The notes beneath the pieces are model-generated. The model had not been told where the DNA came from. It saw only the letters and a program-made list of their open reading frames with translations, and searched no databases. From Sungkyunkwania multivorans (GTDB lineage: Bacteria; Bacteroidota; Bacteroidia; Flavobacteriales; Flavobacteriaceae), in NCBI RefSeq assembly GCF_042675645.1, contig NZ_JBHTJH010000004.1, forward strand, positions 868,001 to 932,000: 64,000 nt of DNA, given 5' to 3'. Both the position numbers and the translations under genes were made by a program. The first letter of the stretch is position 1; each line of letters begins with the position of its first letter. Shown here piece by piece: positions 57,256-64,000 of the stretch.

Positions 57256-58416
57256 ATGATGACCCAAGAGGTGGTGGAGAAATATGCCGATGTTTTTGAG
57301 ATAGATGCCAATCTATGTCGGTTGGTGCAGCGTATAGAACTTTTGAATTTTGTGAATCCACAAAATATCGAAGCTGAAAAAAGGCGATTCTTTGCCCATA
57401 AATACAGCGAGAATCCAAAGTTTCATTATCCCAAGCGGAAATTCGACGCCTATAAATTACACCGATTATTCTATTCCCAACGTCTCGAACGAATTGAAGA
57501 TGATGAGATACGAAAGCTGTATCAAGATGTCATTTATTTCTATTCTGGCATGATCCAATGCATTGAGAACATCGGGAAAGGGACCAATTTCTATTTCAAC
57601 AGTCTACGTTCTTATGGCACTCCGAAAGAAAGGAATGTAGAAAATGCCAAGTTCATTTTGCATTTCGAAGATGAAGAAGAGGGCAGCGACATGATACCTG
57701 CATTCACTGCTGAAGAAGCAAAAGAATATTTTCAGGCCTTCGCCGAACAATACGATTTTGACCTGAATGTGAAATTGAGCACAAAGTTGGCAGCTGAAGC
57801 GATGGTTAGCAATAGTACACAGACCTTATTGCTTAAAAAAAATGTTCTCTTTAGTGAGAATCAATTGAAGACCTTGGCTAATCACGAAATAGGAGTCCAT
57901 TTGGTGACGACCTATAACGGGCTCGACCAACCCTTGAAGATCTTCTCCAACGGATTGCCAAAGAATGTAGAGACCCAAGAGGGCTTGGCGGTCTTTGCCG
58001 AGTATATGAGTGGGGCTTTAACTCTCAAAAGACTTAAAGAGCTAGCGTATCGTGTCATAGCAGTAGATAGCCTGTTAAAAGGTTATGACTTCAAAGACAC
58101 CTTCGACCTATTGCACAACCAATATAAATTAAATAGGGATAGCGCTTTTACCATTACGCTAAGAGTGCATCGCGGAGGGGGCTTTACCAAGGACTACCTC
58201 TATCTAACTGGACTTAAAAAAGTATATGATTATTTTCATGCGGGTAAAGATTTGGGGGTGTTACTTACTGGAAAGACAACGCTGAGCTATGCCGAGACCA
58301 TCAAAAAGCTCCAAAAACTCGGACTGTCTAAGACCTCCACATATTTTACTTCTGCCTTTGTTGAAAATAACAACCAAAATAAGACGCTCGATTTTATTCT
58401 TCAAAATTTAAAATGA
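57256..58416 (+). CDS. DUF1704 metallopeptidase-like protein (QEGLA motif)
   Basis: 386 residues of the DUF1704/TIGR02421 family, annotated elsewhere as flavohemoglobin expression-modulating QEGLA motif protein. Zinc motif HEIGVH (HExxxH) at about residues 210-215, QEGLAVFAEYM near 241, and RVHRGGGFTKDYLYLTGLKKVYDYF near 300. The eukaryotic members MATCAP/TMCP1 are C-terminal carboxypeptidases, e.g. removing Tyr from tubulin. The bacterial substrate is unknown. It ends the ATP-grasp/amidohydrolase run and is followed by a strong terminator. Confidence 0.88.
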   Translation: MMTQEVVEKYADVFEIDANLCRLVQRIELLNFVNPQNIEAEKRRFFAHKYSENPKFHYPKRKFDAYKLHRLFYSQRLERIEDDEIRKLYQDVIYFYSGMIQCIENIGKGTNFYFNSLRSYGTPKERNVENAKFILHFEDEEEGSDMIPAFTAEEAKEYFQAFAEQYDFDLNVKLSTKLAAEAMVSNSTQTLLLKKNVLFSENQLKTLANHEIGVHLVTTYNGLDQPLKIFSNGLPKNVETQEGLAVFAEYMSGALTLKRLKELAYRVIAVDSLLKGYDFKDTFDLLHNQYKLNRDSAFTITLRVHRGGGFTKDYLYLTGLKKVYDYFHAGKDLGVLLTGKTTLSYAETIKKLQKLGLSKTSTYFTSAFVENNNQNKTLDFILQNLK

Positions 58417-58469
58417 CCGCCGCTTCGTTTTAGGCCATCGGCTTTGTACGGCATCGGTCATTTTTTTTT
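58411..58469 (+). terminator. Terminator after the DUF1704 gene
   Basis: AAATGACCG pairs with CGGTCATTT around a long G/C-rich middle, followed by TTTTTT. The stop codon lies inside the 5' arm. Confidence 0.8.
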
Positions 58470-58571
58470 ATTCTAGAGGTTTGCGTATCTTTCTTTAGGA
58501 TCCAATGTTAAGAACGTATTCCCCAAGCCCCATTTTTTTTGAATAATGTCACTAGCGCTAAAAGAATGTAA

Positions 58572-59435
58572 ATGGCTAAATGGTTTTCTATTATCGTAAT
58601 TATATTGTCTGTCTATGTTTTGCTGAACGTGGTATTCTACTTCTTGCAAGAGCGACTTATTTTTAAGGCAGAAAAACTTCCAAAGGATTTCGAATTCAAG
58701 TACAAGGACCAGATCTATGATGAATACAATGTGGAAATTGATGATGGCGTAAACATCAACGGCGTGCATTTTAAGGTTCGAAGACCAAAGGGTATTGTCG
58801 TTTATTTGAAGGGGAATTCACGCAGTCTAAAAGGTTGGGGCAAATTTGCGATCGACTTTACCCGATTGGGGTTTGATGTCCTTATGGTGGATTATAGAGG
58901 TTATGGTAAAAGTACGGGTCGAAGGACGGTTGAAGGCATTAAAAAAGACCTTCAATACATGTATGATGAACTAAAGAAACAAGTGGACGAGCGACATATC
59001 ATACTCTACGGAAGGTCGCTCGGTTCTGGGTTTGCGACAAAATTAGCATCTACAAACAACCCGAGAATGCTTATCTTAGATGCACCATATTATAGCATGA
59101 AGAGTATCGCTAAACGTTACTTGCCATTCATGCCGATGTCATTGGTATTGCGATATCCGATACCAACCTACAAATGGATAAGGTATGTAGCGTGCCCCAT
59201 AAAGATCATTCATGGCACGAGTGATGGCCTTATTCCTTTCAAAAAGAGTGTAAAGCTTTCAAAGATCAATGCAAAGTGGACAAGACTGTATCCTGTGATC
59301 GATGGGCGGCATAACAACCTGCATACCTTTCCACAATATCATCGTTTCCTAGAAGAGATCTTGCATTCGAAGCTTCCTAAGGAGATCGACCCAGAAAAGA
59401 CCAGTCTAAATTTCAAACGAAAAAAGAGAGCATAG
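58572..59435 (+). CDS. Membrane-anchored alpha/beta hydrolase
   Basis: 287 residues. One N-terminal helix (FSIIVIILSVYVLLNVVFYFL) anchors the protein, followed by an alpha/beta hydrolase: MVDYRGYGKSTG (oxyanion loop), LYGRSLGSGFA with the nucleophile Ser of GxSxG, the acid in IHGTSDGLIPF, and the His in DGRHNNLHTFP. Resembles the BEM46/ABHD13-like family (no settled substrate). It is the first of two tandem paralogues and is next to the DUF1704 unit, but the terminator in between speaks for a separate transcript. Confidence 0.88.
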   Translation: MAKWFSIIVIILSVYVLLNVVFYFLQERLIFKAEKLPKDFEFKYKDQIYDEYNVEIDDGVNINGVHFKVRRPKGIVVYLKGNSRSLKGWGKFAIDFTRLGFDVLMVDYRGYGKSTGRRTVEGIKKDLQYMYDELKKQVDERHIILYGRSLGSGFATKLASTNNPRMLILDAPYYSMKSIAKRYLPFMPMSLVLRYPIPTYKWIRYVACPIKIIHGTSDGLIPFKKSVKLSKINAKWTRLYPVIDGRHNNLHTFPQYHRFLEEILHSKLPKEIDPEKTSLNFKRKKRA

Positions 59436-60242
59436 ATGTTGAGAAAGGTCATCACGAAATTTTTTCTTCCTGTTGGTGTTTTCTACATGTCCATTGCTTT
59501 GTTGATGACCATATTTCAAGAAAAACTACTTTTTATGAGCGATACGCTTCCCAATGAATACCGATTTGGGTTTGCAAACAGCTATAAAGAATTATTTCTA
59601 AAAAACGGTGATGATGCTGTTTTAAATGGGATTCATTTTACGAAAGAAAGTCCCAAGGGTGTTATCCTATATTTTCATGGGAATAAGGGCGAACTAGATA
59701 GATGGGGTGCTTGGGGAGAACAGCTCTTAGAGAAATATGAGTATGATGTGGTCGTATGGGATTATCGCGGATACGGTAAAAGTACTGGCGAAAGAACGAT
59801 CGAAGCGATGCTCGAGGATGGACAACTCTTTTATAATTATTGTAAAAGCCTTTATCCCGAATCAGATATTGTCTTGTGGGGACGATCGTTGGGCGGTGCC
59901 TTCGCGAGTCATATAGCGCGAAACAATGATCCAAAAAAGCTGATACTCGAGTCTACATTCACAGAAATAGAAGATGTTGCAAAACGAAGGTATGGCTTTC
60001 TCCCTATCGATATCTTATTGAGGTATCCATTTCAAAATATTGAGAATATAGAAGGGATCACAGCGGACACCTACATCATCCATGGTAATGAAGATGCGTT
60101 GGTTCCCTTTGAAATGGGGAAAACACTCTATCAACGATCGAAGGCAAAGAACAAACACTTTTTTCGTATCGATGGAGGGGAACACAATAAAATGAACAAG
60201 CTTCCTCAATTTCACGAAGCGATCGGAGCGATCTTACGCTAG
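59436..60242 (+). CDS. Membrane-anchored alpha/beta hydrolase, tandem paralogue
   Basis: 268 residues. N-terminal helix FFLPVGVFYMSIALLMTIF, then WDYRGYGKSTGERTIEAML, LWGRSLGGAFAS with the GxSxG serine, IIHGNEDALVPFEMG with the acid, and the His in DGGEHNKMNKLP. Same family and same order as the previous gene, with clear overall similarity, so a local duplication. The two genes abut without a gap (TAG then ATG). Confidence 0.88.
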   Translation: MLRKVITKFFLPVGVFYMSIALLMTIFQEKLLFMSDTLPNEYRFGFANSYKELFLKNGDDAVLNGIHFTKESPKGVILYFHGNKGELDRWGAWGEQLLEKYEYDVVVWDYRGYGKSTGERTIEAMLEDGQLFYNYCKSLYPESDIVLWGRSLGGAFASHIARNNDPKKLILESTFTEIEDVAKRRYGFLPIDILLRYPFQNIENIEGITADTYIIHGNEDALVPFEMGKTLYQRSKAKNKHFFRIDGGEHNKMNKLPQFHEAIGAILR

Positions 60243-60817
60243 CTGTCGATCTTTAAACGTTTGGCTTGCCCTACCCAATCATCACGTTCAATTCTACCTG
60301 GGAAAAATTTGATGAGTTCCGTAACCATTTCAATATCTTCCTTTTCAAACTTGCTTATCTGGTCAAATGTATAGATACCAATGTCGTTCAGTTTATTTTC
60401 AATAAAGGGTCCGACTCCACCAATTCTTTTCAAATCGTCCTTCTTCGACGGGTCTGCATGACCAAAACGGTCAAAGTTCAATAGATTCTCACCCTTTTTA
60501 TCGGCAGGCTCAGTTTTGGCAATGGATGTTTGTGAACTCTCCACGACGGCTCCGCTACGTTCTCTTGTCTTTATCGCTCTAATTCCCTCGCTGCTGCTTG
60601 ATGCTTCAACGATCGGGGAGTTCCCAGTATGGATAAAATCCTCTTTTTGCCTTTTAATTCTTTCTTTTTCCGCGTGGCATTCATCGAGCTCATTCTTGTA
60701 TTTCTTTTTAAAATACCATCGGCTGAAAAGCCAGCCGATCAAGAAGCAAATGAGACATAGGACAAATAAAGCGATGTATTCTTTGTTTTCGACAGGTTCT
60801 AGTGCTAAAAATCTCAT
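60239..60817 (-). CDS. Membrane protein with C-terminal helix-hairpin-helix domain
   Basis: 192 residues: an N-terminal helix (ALFVLCLICFLIGWLFSRWYF), a charged coil rich in Lys and Glu, a disordered Ser-rich linker, and a C-terminal helix-hairpin-helix domain DDLKRIGGVGPFIENKLNDIGIYTFDQISKF followed by MVTELIKFFPGRIERDDWVGQAKRL. The domain appears in proteins that bind DNA or nucleotides, but membrane location argues for another role. Often found beside OmpA-type genes in Bacteroidota; it is so here. Confidence 0.78.
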   Translation of the reverse strand: MRFLALEPVENKEYIALFVLCLICFLIGWLFSRWYFKKKYKNELDECHAEKERIKRQKEDFIHTGNSPIVEASSSSEGIRAIKTRERSGAVVESSQTSIAKTEPADKKGENLLNFDRFGHADPSKKDDLKRIGGVGPFIENKLNDIGIYTFDQISKFEKEDIEMVTELIKFFPGRIERDDWVGQAKRLKIDS

Positions 60818-60834
60818 GTTCAGGGATGTTGTTG

Positions 60835-61707
60835 TTAGTTTATGGTTATCTCTATTCGTCTATTCAAGGACCTTCCTTCTTTGGTGGCGTTGGTAGCAAT
60901 TGGCGACAATTCACCTTTAGAGTCAGCTTTAAGTCGGGCACTTTCTATCCCTTGTGATATTAAATAGTCTCTAACGTTCTTGGCACGCTGCATTCCAAAC
61001 CAATGATTGTTGATTTCTTCACCAACACTGTCCGTATGTCCGGTGACCGTCACCATTTTTTCGGGATATTTATTCAGATAGGCTCTCAGCTCTTTTGCAT
61101 ATGCTTGGATAGTATTGTCCGGTTTGAAGGTCTTCGACCCAAAACCTGCATATAATATCTTGTTGGCGATTCCAGCTTCGATCTTGGCCAATCGTTCTTC
61201 AGGAATATCTTGGAAGTTCATACCGATGCCGCCACTAAATAGTCCTGAAGAATTAAAACTGAAACTTAGGGTATCGGAAGAAGAATATAGCTTGTCGCCA
61301 TTAACTCCAAAAGAAATCAACTTCTCTTTAAAGTTCTCGGCACGTAATAATCCAAATCGAGGGTTTTCATCATTCCTATAATATCCGGTCAGCGAAAGTT
61401 CCTTCATTTGATTGTTATTCAGGTAGTTGAAGATCCGCAATCGCAAGGTGCTATCAGCGTCTCTAAGGCGAACGATGGTGGAATCCTTTACCAATATCAC
61501 TTTTCGAAGATCACTCAACGAAAAGTCGTCACCGCTGCGTAAGCGTAAACGATCCTCGAATGAAACTTTTGGGACGACCGCGATCTCTTTCGGTTCAGGA
61601 ATCGGTTCTGGTCGGTCGCATATGGCTTTGATTTTGCAGGAATAGAACCATATCCCAAAAATAGACCATGCCAAAAAGAGCAAAAAACCAAGGAAGAATT
61701 GTTTCAT
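60835..61707 (-). CDS. OmpA-family envelope protein
   Basis: 290 residues. An N-terminal hydrophobic segment FFLGFLLFLAWSIFGIWFYSC either anchors the protein or forms a lipid-type signal. The C-terminal OmpA/MotB peptidoglycan-binding domain is clear: MVTVTGHTDSVGEEINNHWFGMQRAKNVRDYL, SKGELSPIATNATKEGRSLNRRIEITIN. The middle part (YYRNDENPRFGLLRAENFKEKLISFGV) looks like a second, partial OmpA-type domain. It probably links membrane and cell wall. First in a pair with the helix-hairpin-helix gene (gap 17 bases). Confidence 0.88.
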   Translation of the reverse strand: MKQFFLGFLLFLAWSIFGIWFYSCKIKAICDRPEPIPEPKEIAVVPKVSFEDRLRLRSGDDFSLSDLRKVILVKDSTIVRLRDADSTLRLRIFNYLNNNQMKELSLTGYYRNDENPRFGLLRAENFKEKLISFGVNGDKLYSSSDTLSFSFNSSGLFSGGIGMNFQDIPEERLAKIEAGIANKILYAGFGSKTFKPDNTIQAYAKELRAYLNKYPEKMVTVTGHTDSVGEEINNHWFGMQRAKNVRDYLISQGIESARLKADSKGELSPIATNATKEGRSLNRRIEITIN

Positions 61708-61846
61708 AGCATAGATTATCAGTTAGTTACGCTTAAAATTAAAGAATACATATTCGTTGAACAATTATGTGGTTGCAAAAAGTACCAATTGTAACAATTT
61801 TTCGATGAAATGCACCTTTTCGCAACTAAAAAAGGGTGCGAATAAA

Positions 61847-61878
61847 TTGCGCAAATAAATATTATTCCTTTAAATTTG
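61847..61878 (+). promoter_or_regulatory. Promoter of the his operon leader
   Basis: TTG (61847-61849), 21 bases, then TAAATTTG (61871-61878), an exact TAnnTTTG match. Transcription would begin near 61885, just before the leader peptide ATG at 61898. The 100 bases upstream carry no other gene. Confidence 0.6.
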
Positions 61879-61897
61879 TAACAGAATAGAAATACGA

Positions 61898-61954
61898 ATG
61901 CAAAGTAATCAATTACATCATCATCATTTTCATACTTACGCTCAGGCGAGGTGA
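61898..61954 (+). CDS. hisL: Histidine-rich leader peptide of the his operon
   Basis: 18 codons and a stop: MQSNQLHHHHFHTYAQAR. Five of seven consecutive codons are CAT (four in a row, then Phe, then His). It lies directly between a good promoter and a strong terminator hairpin in front of hisG. This is the expected form of a histidine attenuator: when charged tRNA-His is scarce, ribosomes stall in the His run and let transcription proceed. Such a short ORF would be missed by length filters. Confidence 0.85.
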   Translation: MQSNQLHHHHFHTYAQAR

Positions 61955-61986
61955 GAATGTTATGTGTATTTATTAAATCATATACG

Positions 61987-62018
61987 AACCCGTTTGAGTA
62001 GCTCAAGCGGGTTTTTTC
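61987..62018 (+). terminator. Attenuator terminator in front of hisG
   Basis: AACCCG(T)TTGAG and CTCAA(G)CGGGTT arms around TAG, followed by TTTTTTC. It lies 32 bases after the leader stop and about 45 bases before hisG. A competing antiterminator is plausible (e.g. GCTCA at 61940 with TGAGT at 61995), but I could not prove one. Confidence 0.85.
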
Positions 62019-62063
62019 TTTAAAGAATTGCTTGACTACTCATAGTCAAATTGAAAATTGAAA

Positions 62064-62921
62064 ATGACAAAAATTAGAATTGCGGTCCAAAAATCTGGCC
62101 GACTAAACGAAGATTCTCTTAGATTATTAAAAGATTGTGGTGTATCTATCGATAATGGGAAAGACCAGCTCAAGGCCTCGGCTAGAAATTTTCCACTAGA
62201 AGTTTTTTACTTGCGAAATGGTGATATTCCTCAATATCTTAGAGATGGTGTGGTGGACATTGCCATCTTGGGCGAAAACACACTTATCGAAAAAGGGCAA
62301 GACCTTAAAATTGTGGAGCGACTTGGGTTTTCCAAATGTAAGGTGTCATTGGCCATTCCTAAAAACGAGAACTATAAAGGCATTGAAGATTTCAAGGGGA
62401 AGCGTATTGCCACCTCTTATCCCAATACGGTAAAGACCTTCTTGGCCGATAAGGGCATCGAGGCTGACCTCCATATTATCAATGGTTCTGTAGAAATCGC
62501 CCCAAACATAGGGTTGGCGGATGCCATCTGTGATATAGTTTCAAGCGGCAGTACGCTTTTCAAGAACAACTTGAAGGAGGTAGAGGTGATGCTAAGAAGT
62601 GAAGCTGTTTTGACCGTGTCCCCAACAATTTCGTCCGAAGCGAAAGAGATTCTGGAGCGACTTCAATTTAGAATACGTTCGGTACAAAAAGGAAGAGAAA
62701 GCAAATATGTCTTGCTGAATGCTCCAGATGAAAAGCTAAAGGACATCATTTCCATTCTACCAGGAATGCGCAGCCCTACAGTATTGCCATTGGCAGAAAA
62801 GGGTTGGAGCTCAGTGCATTCTGTCATTAGCAAGGATAAATTTTGGGAGATCATCGACGAACTCAAAGCGGCAGGAGCCGAGGGAATTCTAGTATGCCCA
62901 ATAGAAAAAATGGTTGTGTAG
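62064..62921 (+). CDS. hisG: ATP phosphoribosyltransferase
   Basis: First enzyme of histidine synthesis: ATP plus PRPP to phosphoribosyl-ATP. 285 residues, long form with the C-terminal ACT-like regulatory domain that binds histidine. Seen: KIRIAVQKSGRLNEDSL, VDIAILGENTLIEKG, KGKRIATSYPNTVKTFL, GSVEIAPNIGLADAICDIVSSGSTL (PRPP loop), and GMRSPTVLPLAEKGWSSVH in the regulatory part. The ATG at 62064 is chosen over the TTG at 62058. It is preceded by the his leader and attenuator and followed by hisD after 39 bases. Confidence 0.96.
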   Translation: MTKIRIAVQKSGRLNEDSLRLLKDCGVSIDNGKDQLKASARNFPLEVFYLRNGDIPQYLRDGVVDIAILGENTLIEKGQDLKIVERLGFSKCKVSLAIPKNENYKGIEDFKGKRIATSYPNTVKTFLADKGIEADLHIINGSVEIAPNIGLADAICDIVSSGSTLFKNNLKEVEVMLRSEAVLTVSPTISSEAKEILERLQFRIRSVQKGRESKYVLLNAPDEKLKDIISILPGMRSPTVLPLAEKGWSSVHSVISKDKFWEIIDELKAAGAEGILVCPIEKMVV

Positions 62922-62960
62922 TGGTTTTGCTCTGGCAAAAGCTTAAATCAAACTTTATAA

Positions 62961-64000
62961 ATGATGAAAAAGATATATAGTCCAAATAAGAATACTTGGA
63001 AAGATATCCTGAAACGACCCACACAGACCGTTGAAGATATCGAGGCCACAGTTTTGGAGGTGTTTAACGAGGTCAAGACCAAAGGCGATAGCGCGATCAA
63101 AAAATACACCTCACTTTTCGATGGCGTTCAATTAAGTGACAATATGGTTTCCGATTCTGAACTCAACGAGGCCGAGTCGGTTATTTCTGATGAATTGAAA
63201 AAGGCCATTCAATTGGCCAAATCCAATATCGAAACCTTTCATGCCGCACAGAAGACGGAGATGGTATCCGCCGAAACCATGAAAGGTGTAAAATGTTGGC
63301 AAGAAAAACGCCCGATTCAGCGTGTGGGACTTTATATCCCGGGAGGAACAGCACCCTTGTTCTCGACCATTTTAATGTTAGCTATTCCTGCTAAGCTTGC
63401 TGGTTGTAAAGAGATCATATTATGCTCTCCTCCGGATAAGAAAGGGAAAGTGAACCCAGCGATCTTATATGCCGCGAGCCTTTGCGGTGTCACCAAGATC
63501 TATAAGGTGGGCGGTATACAGGCGATTGCTGGAATGACCTTTGGTACGGCTACGATACCACAGGTGTATAAGGTCTTTGGTCCAGGCAACCAATTTGTTA
63601 CGGTAGCGAAACAACTAGCAACAAAGTTTGGAGTGGCAATCGATATGCCAGCGGGCCCATCGGAATTGCTGGTGGTTGCAGATGATACTGCCGATGCAGC
63701 CTTTGTAGCCTCTGACTTGCTTAGTCAGGCAGAGCATGGCGCAGATAGTCAGGTCATCCTTGTGTCCACCTCGAAATCGTTGATCGAAAAGGTCGAAAAC
63801 GAGGTGTATGGGCAACTTGCGGCACTTCCACGGAAGGATATTGCATCCAAGGCCATCGAGAATTCTCGTCTTATTTATGTTGAAAATGATGAGACCGCAC
63901 TAGAATTGATCAACGAATATGGCCCTGAACACTTTATCATATGTGTGAAAGAGGAAGACCTTTATGTAAATGGGATCGTCAACGCTGGCTCTGTGTTTGT
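62961..64000 (+). CDS. hisD: Histidinol dehydrogenase (runs off right edge)
   Basis: Last enzyme of histidine synthesis (histidinol to histidine with NAD+ and zinc). About 346 of the roughly 430 codons are visible. Seen: ETFHAAQKTE, RVGLYIPGGTAPLFSTILMLAIPAKLAG, YKVGGIQAIAGMTFGT, VFGPGNQFVTVAKQLA, DMPAGPSELLVVAD and QAEHGADSQVIL with the catalytic His and the zinc-binding Asp/His. Start 62961 or the next ATG at 62964. The operon continues past the window. Confidence 0.95.
   Translation, partial: MMKKIYSPNKNTWKDILKRPTQTVEDIEATVLEVFNEVKTKGDSAIKKYTSLFDGVQLSDNMVSDSELNEAESVISDELKKAIQLAKSNIETFHAAQKTEMVSAETMKGVKCWQEKRPIQRVGLYIPGGTAPLFSTILMLAIPAKLAGCKEIILCSPPDKKGKVNPAILYAASLCGVTKIYKVGGIQAIAGMTFGTATIPQVYKVFGPGNQFVTVAKQLATKFGVAIDMPAGPSELLVVADDTADAAFVASDLLSQAEHGADSQVILVSTSKSLIEKVENEVYGQLAALPRKDIASKAIENSRLIYVENDETALELINEYGPEHFIICVKEEDLYVNGIVNAGSVF

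Overview
This 64 kb window comes from a chromosome of a Bacteroidota bacterium, most likely a (probably marine) member of the Flavobacteriaceae. The evidence is: Bacteroidota -7 promoter boxes (TAnnTTTG), two proteins ending in type IX secretion (T9SS) type A sorting domains, lineage-typical families (DUF4252, DUF4846, DUF2461, TlpA/DUF4369-like lipoproteins), sparse Shine-Dalgarno sites and moderate, AT-leaning composition. It looks like core chromosome. I see no phage, plasmid, insertion sequence or CRISPR array. Both window edges cut genes: uvrA on the left (minus strand) and hisD on the right (plus strand).

Layout. 1-8.1 kb: uvrA, a YfcE-like phosphodiesterase, a YciO/TsaC-family protein, an array of 283-bp repeats each carrying a terminator hairpin, a divergent TruA paralogue, the cysE-cysM cysteine pair (minus strand), DUF2461 and a short-chain dehydrogenase (SDR). 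8.2-9.7 kb: a TetR regulator and an SDR with matching palindromic operators. 9.7-14.3 kb: a conserved flavobacterial protein, a phased DnaA-box-like array, DUF72, the phosphatidylserine decarboxylase region, a hotdog thioesterase and a tiny T9SS protein. 14.35-24.4 kb: a one-direction cluster led by a Crp-like regulator, with two acyl-CoA dehydrogenases, an APH-type kinase, three oxidoreductase types, an enoyl-CoA hydratase and a DUF1330 protein. It resembles phosphorylation-dependent 4-hydroxyacyl-CoA catabolism (LvaA/LvaC, ACAD10/11 logic). 24.4-27.6 kb: a three-gene unit of polytopic patatin-like lipase, lipoprotein and small protein. 28.2-30 kb: a dockerin-ended secreted protein followed by a cohesin-like, T9SS-sorted protein.

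30-45.8 kb: a DUF4252 lipoprotein, rluA-family gene and panB, an NTF2-like protein, dnaK behind a perfect sigma-54 promoter match, a LuxR/TPR-histidine-kinase two-component system, lipoproteins, DNA alkylation repair, gamma-glutamyltransferase, AcpH-like, glmM, and a divergent LpxL-type acyltransferase/rhomboid pair. 45.8-46.7 kb: tRNA-Tyr with a two-copy 169-bp tail array. 46.7-55.3 kb: TlpA-like lipoprotein, outer-membrane barrel, a large FAD/FeS dehydrogenase, an LpxH-like phosphoesterase, aroC and a dicarboxylate/glutamate symporter. 55.4-60.2 kb: an ATP-grasp ligase, an N-formylglutamate amidohydrolase-like protein and a DUF1704 metallopeptidase, followed by two tandem alpha/beta hydrolases. 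60.2-61.7 kb: a helix-hairpin-helix membrane protein and an OmpA-type lipoprotein-like protein. 61.8-64 kb: a histidine-rich leader peptide and attenuator in front of hisG-hisD.

Best candidates for new biology: the ATP-grasp/amidohydrolase/DUF1704 cassette, the dockerin/cohesin-like pair, the acyl-CoA cluster with its kinase, the patatin unit, the his attenuator, the sigma-54/inverted-repeat architecture at dnaK, and the helically phased DnaA-like boxes near 10.2 kb.
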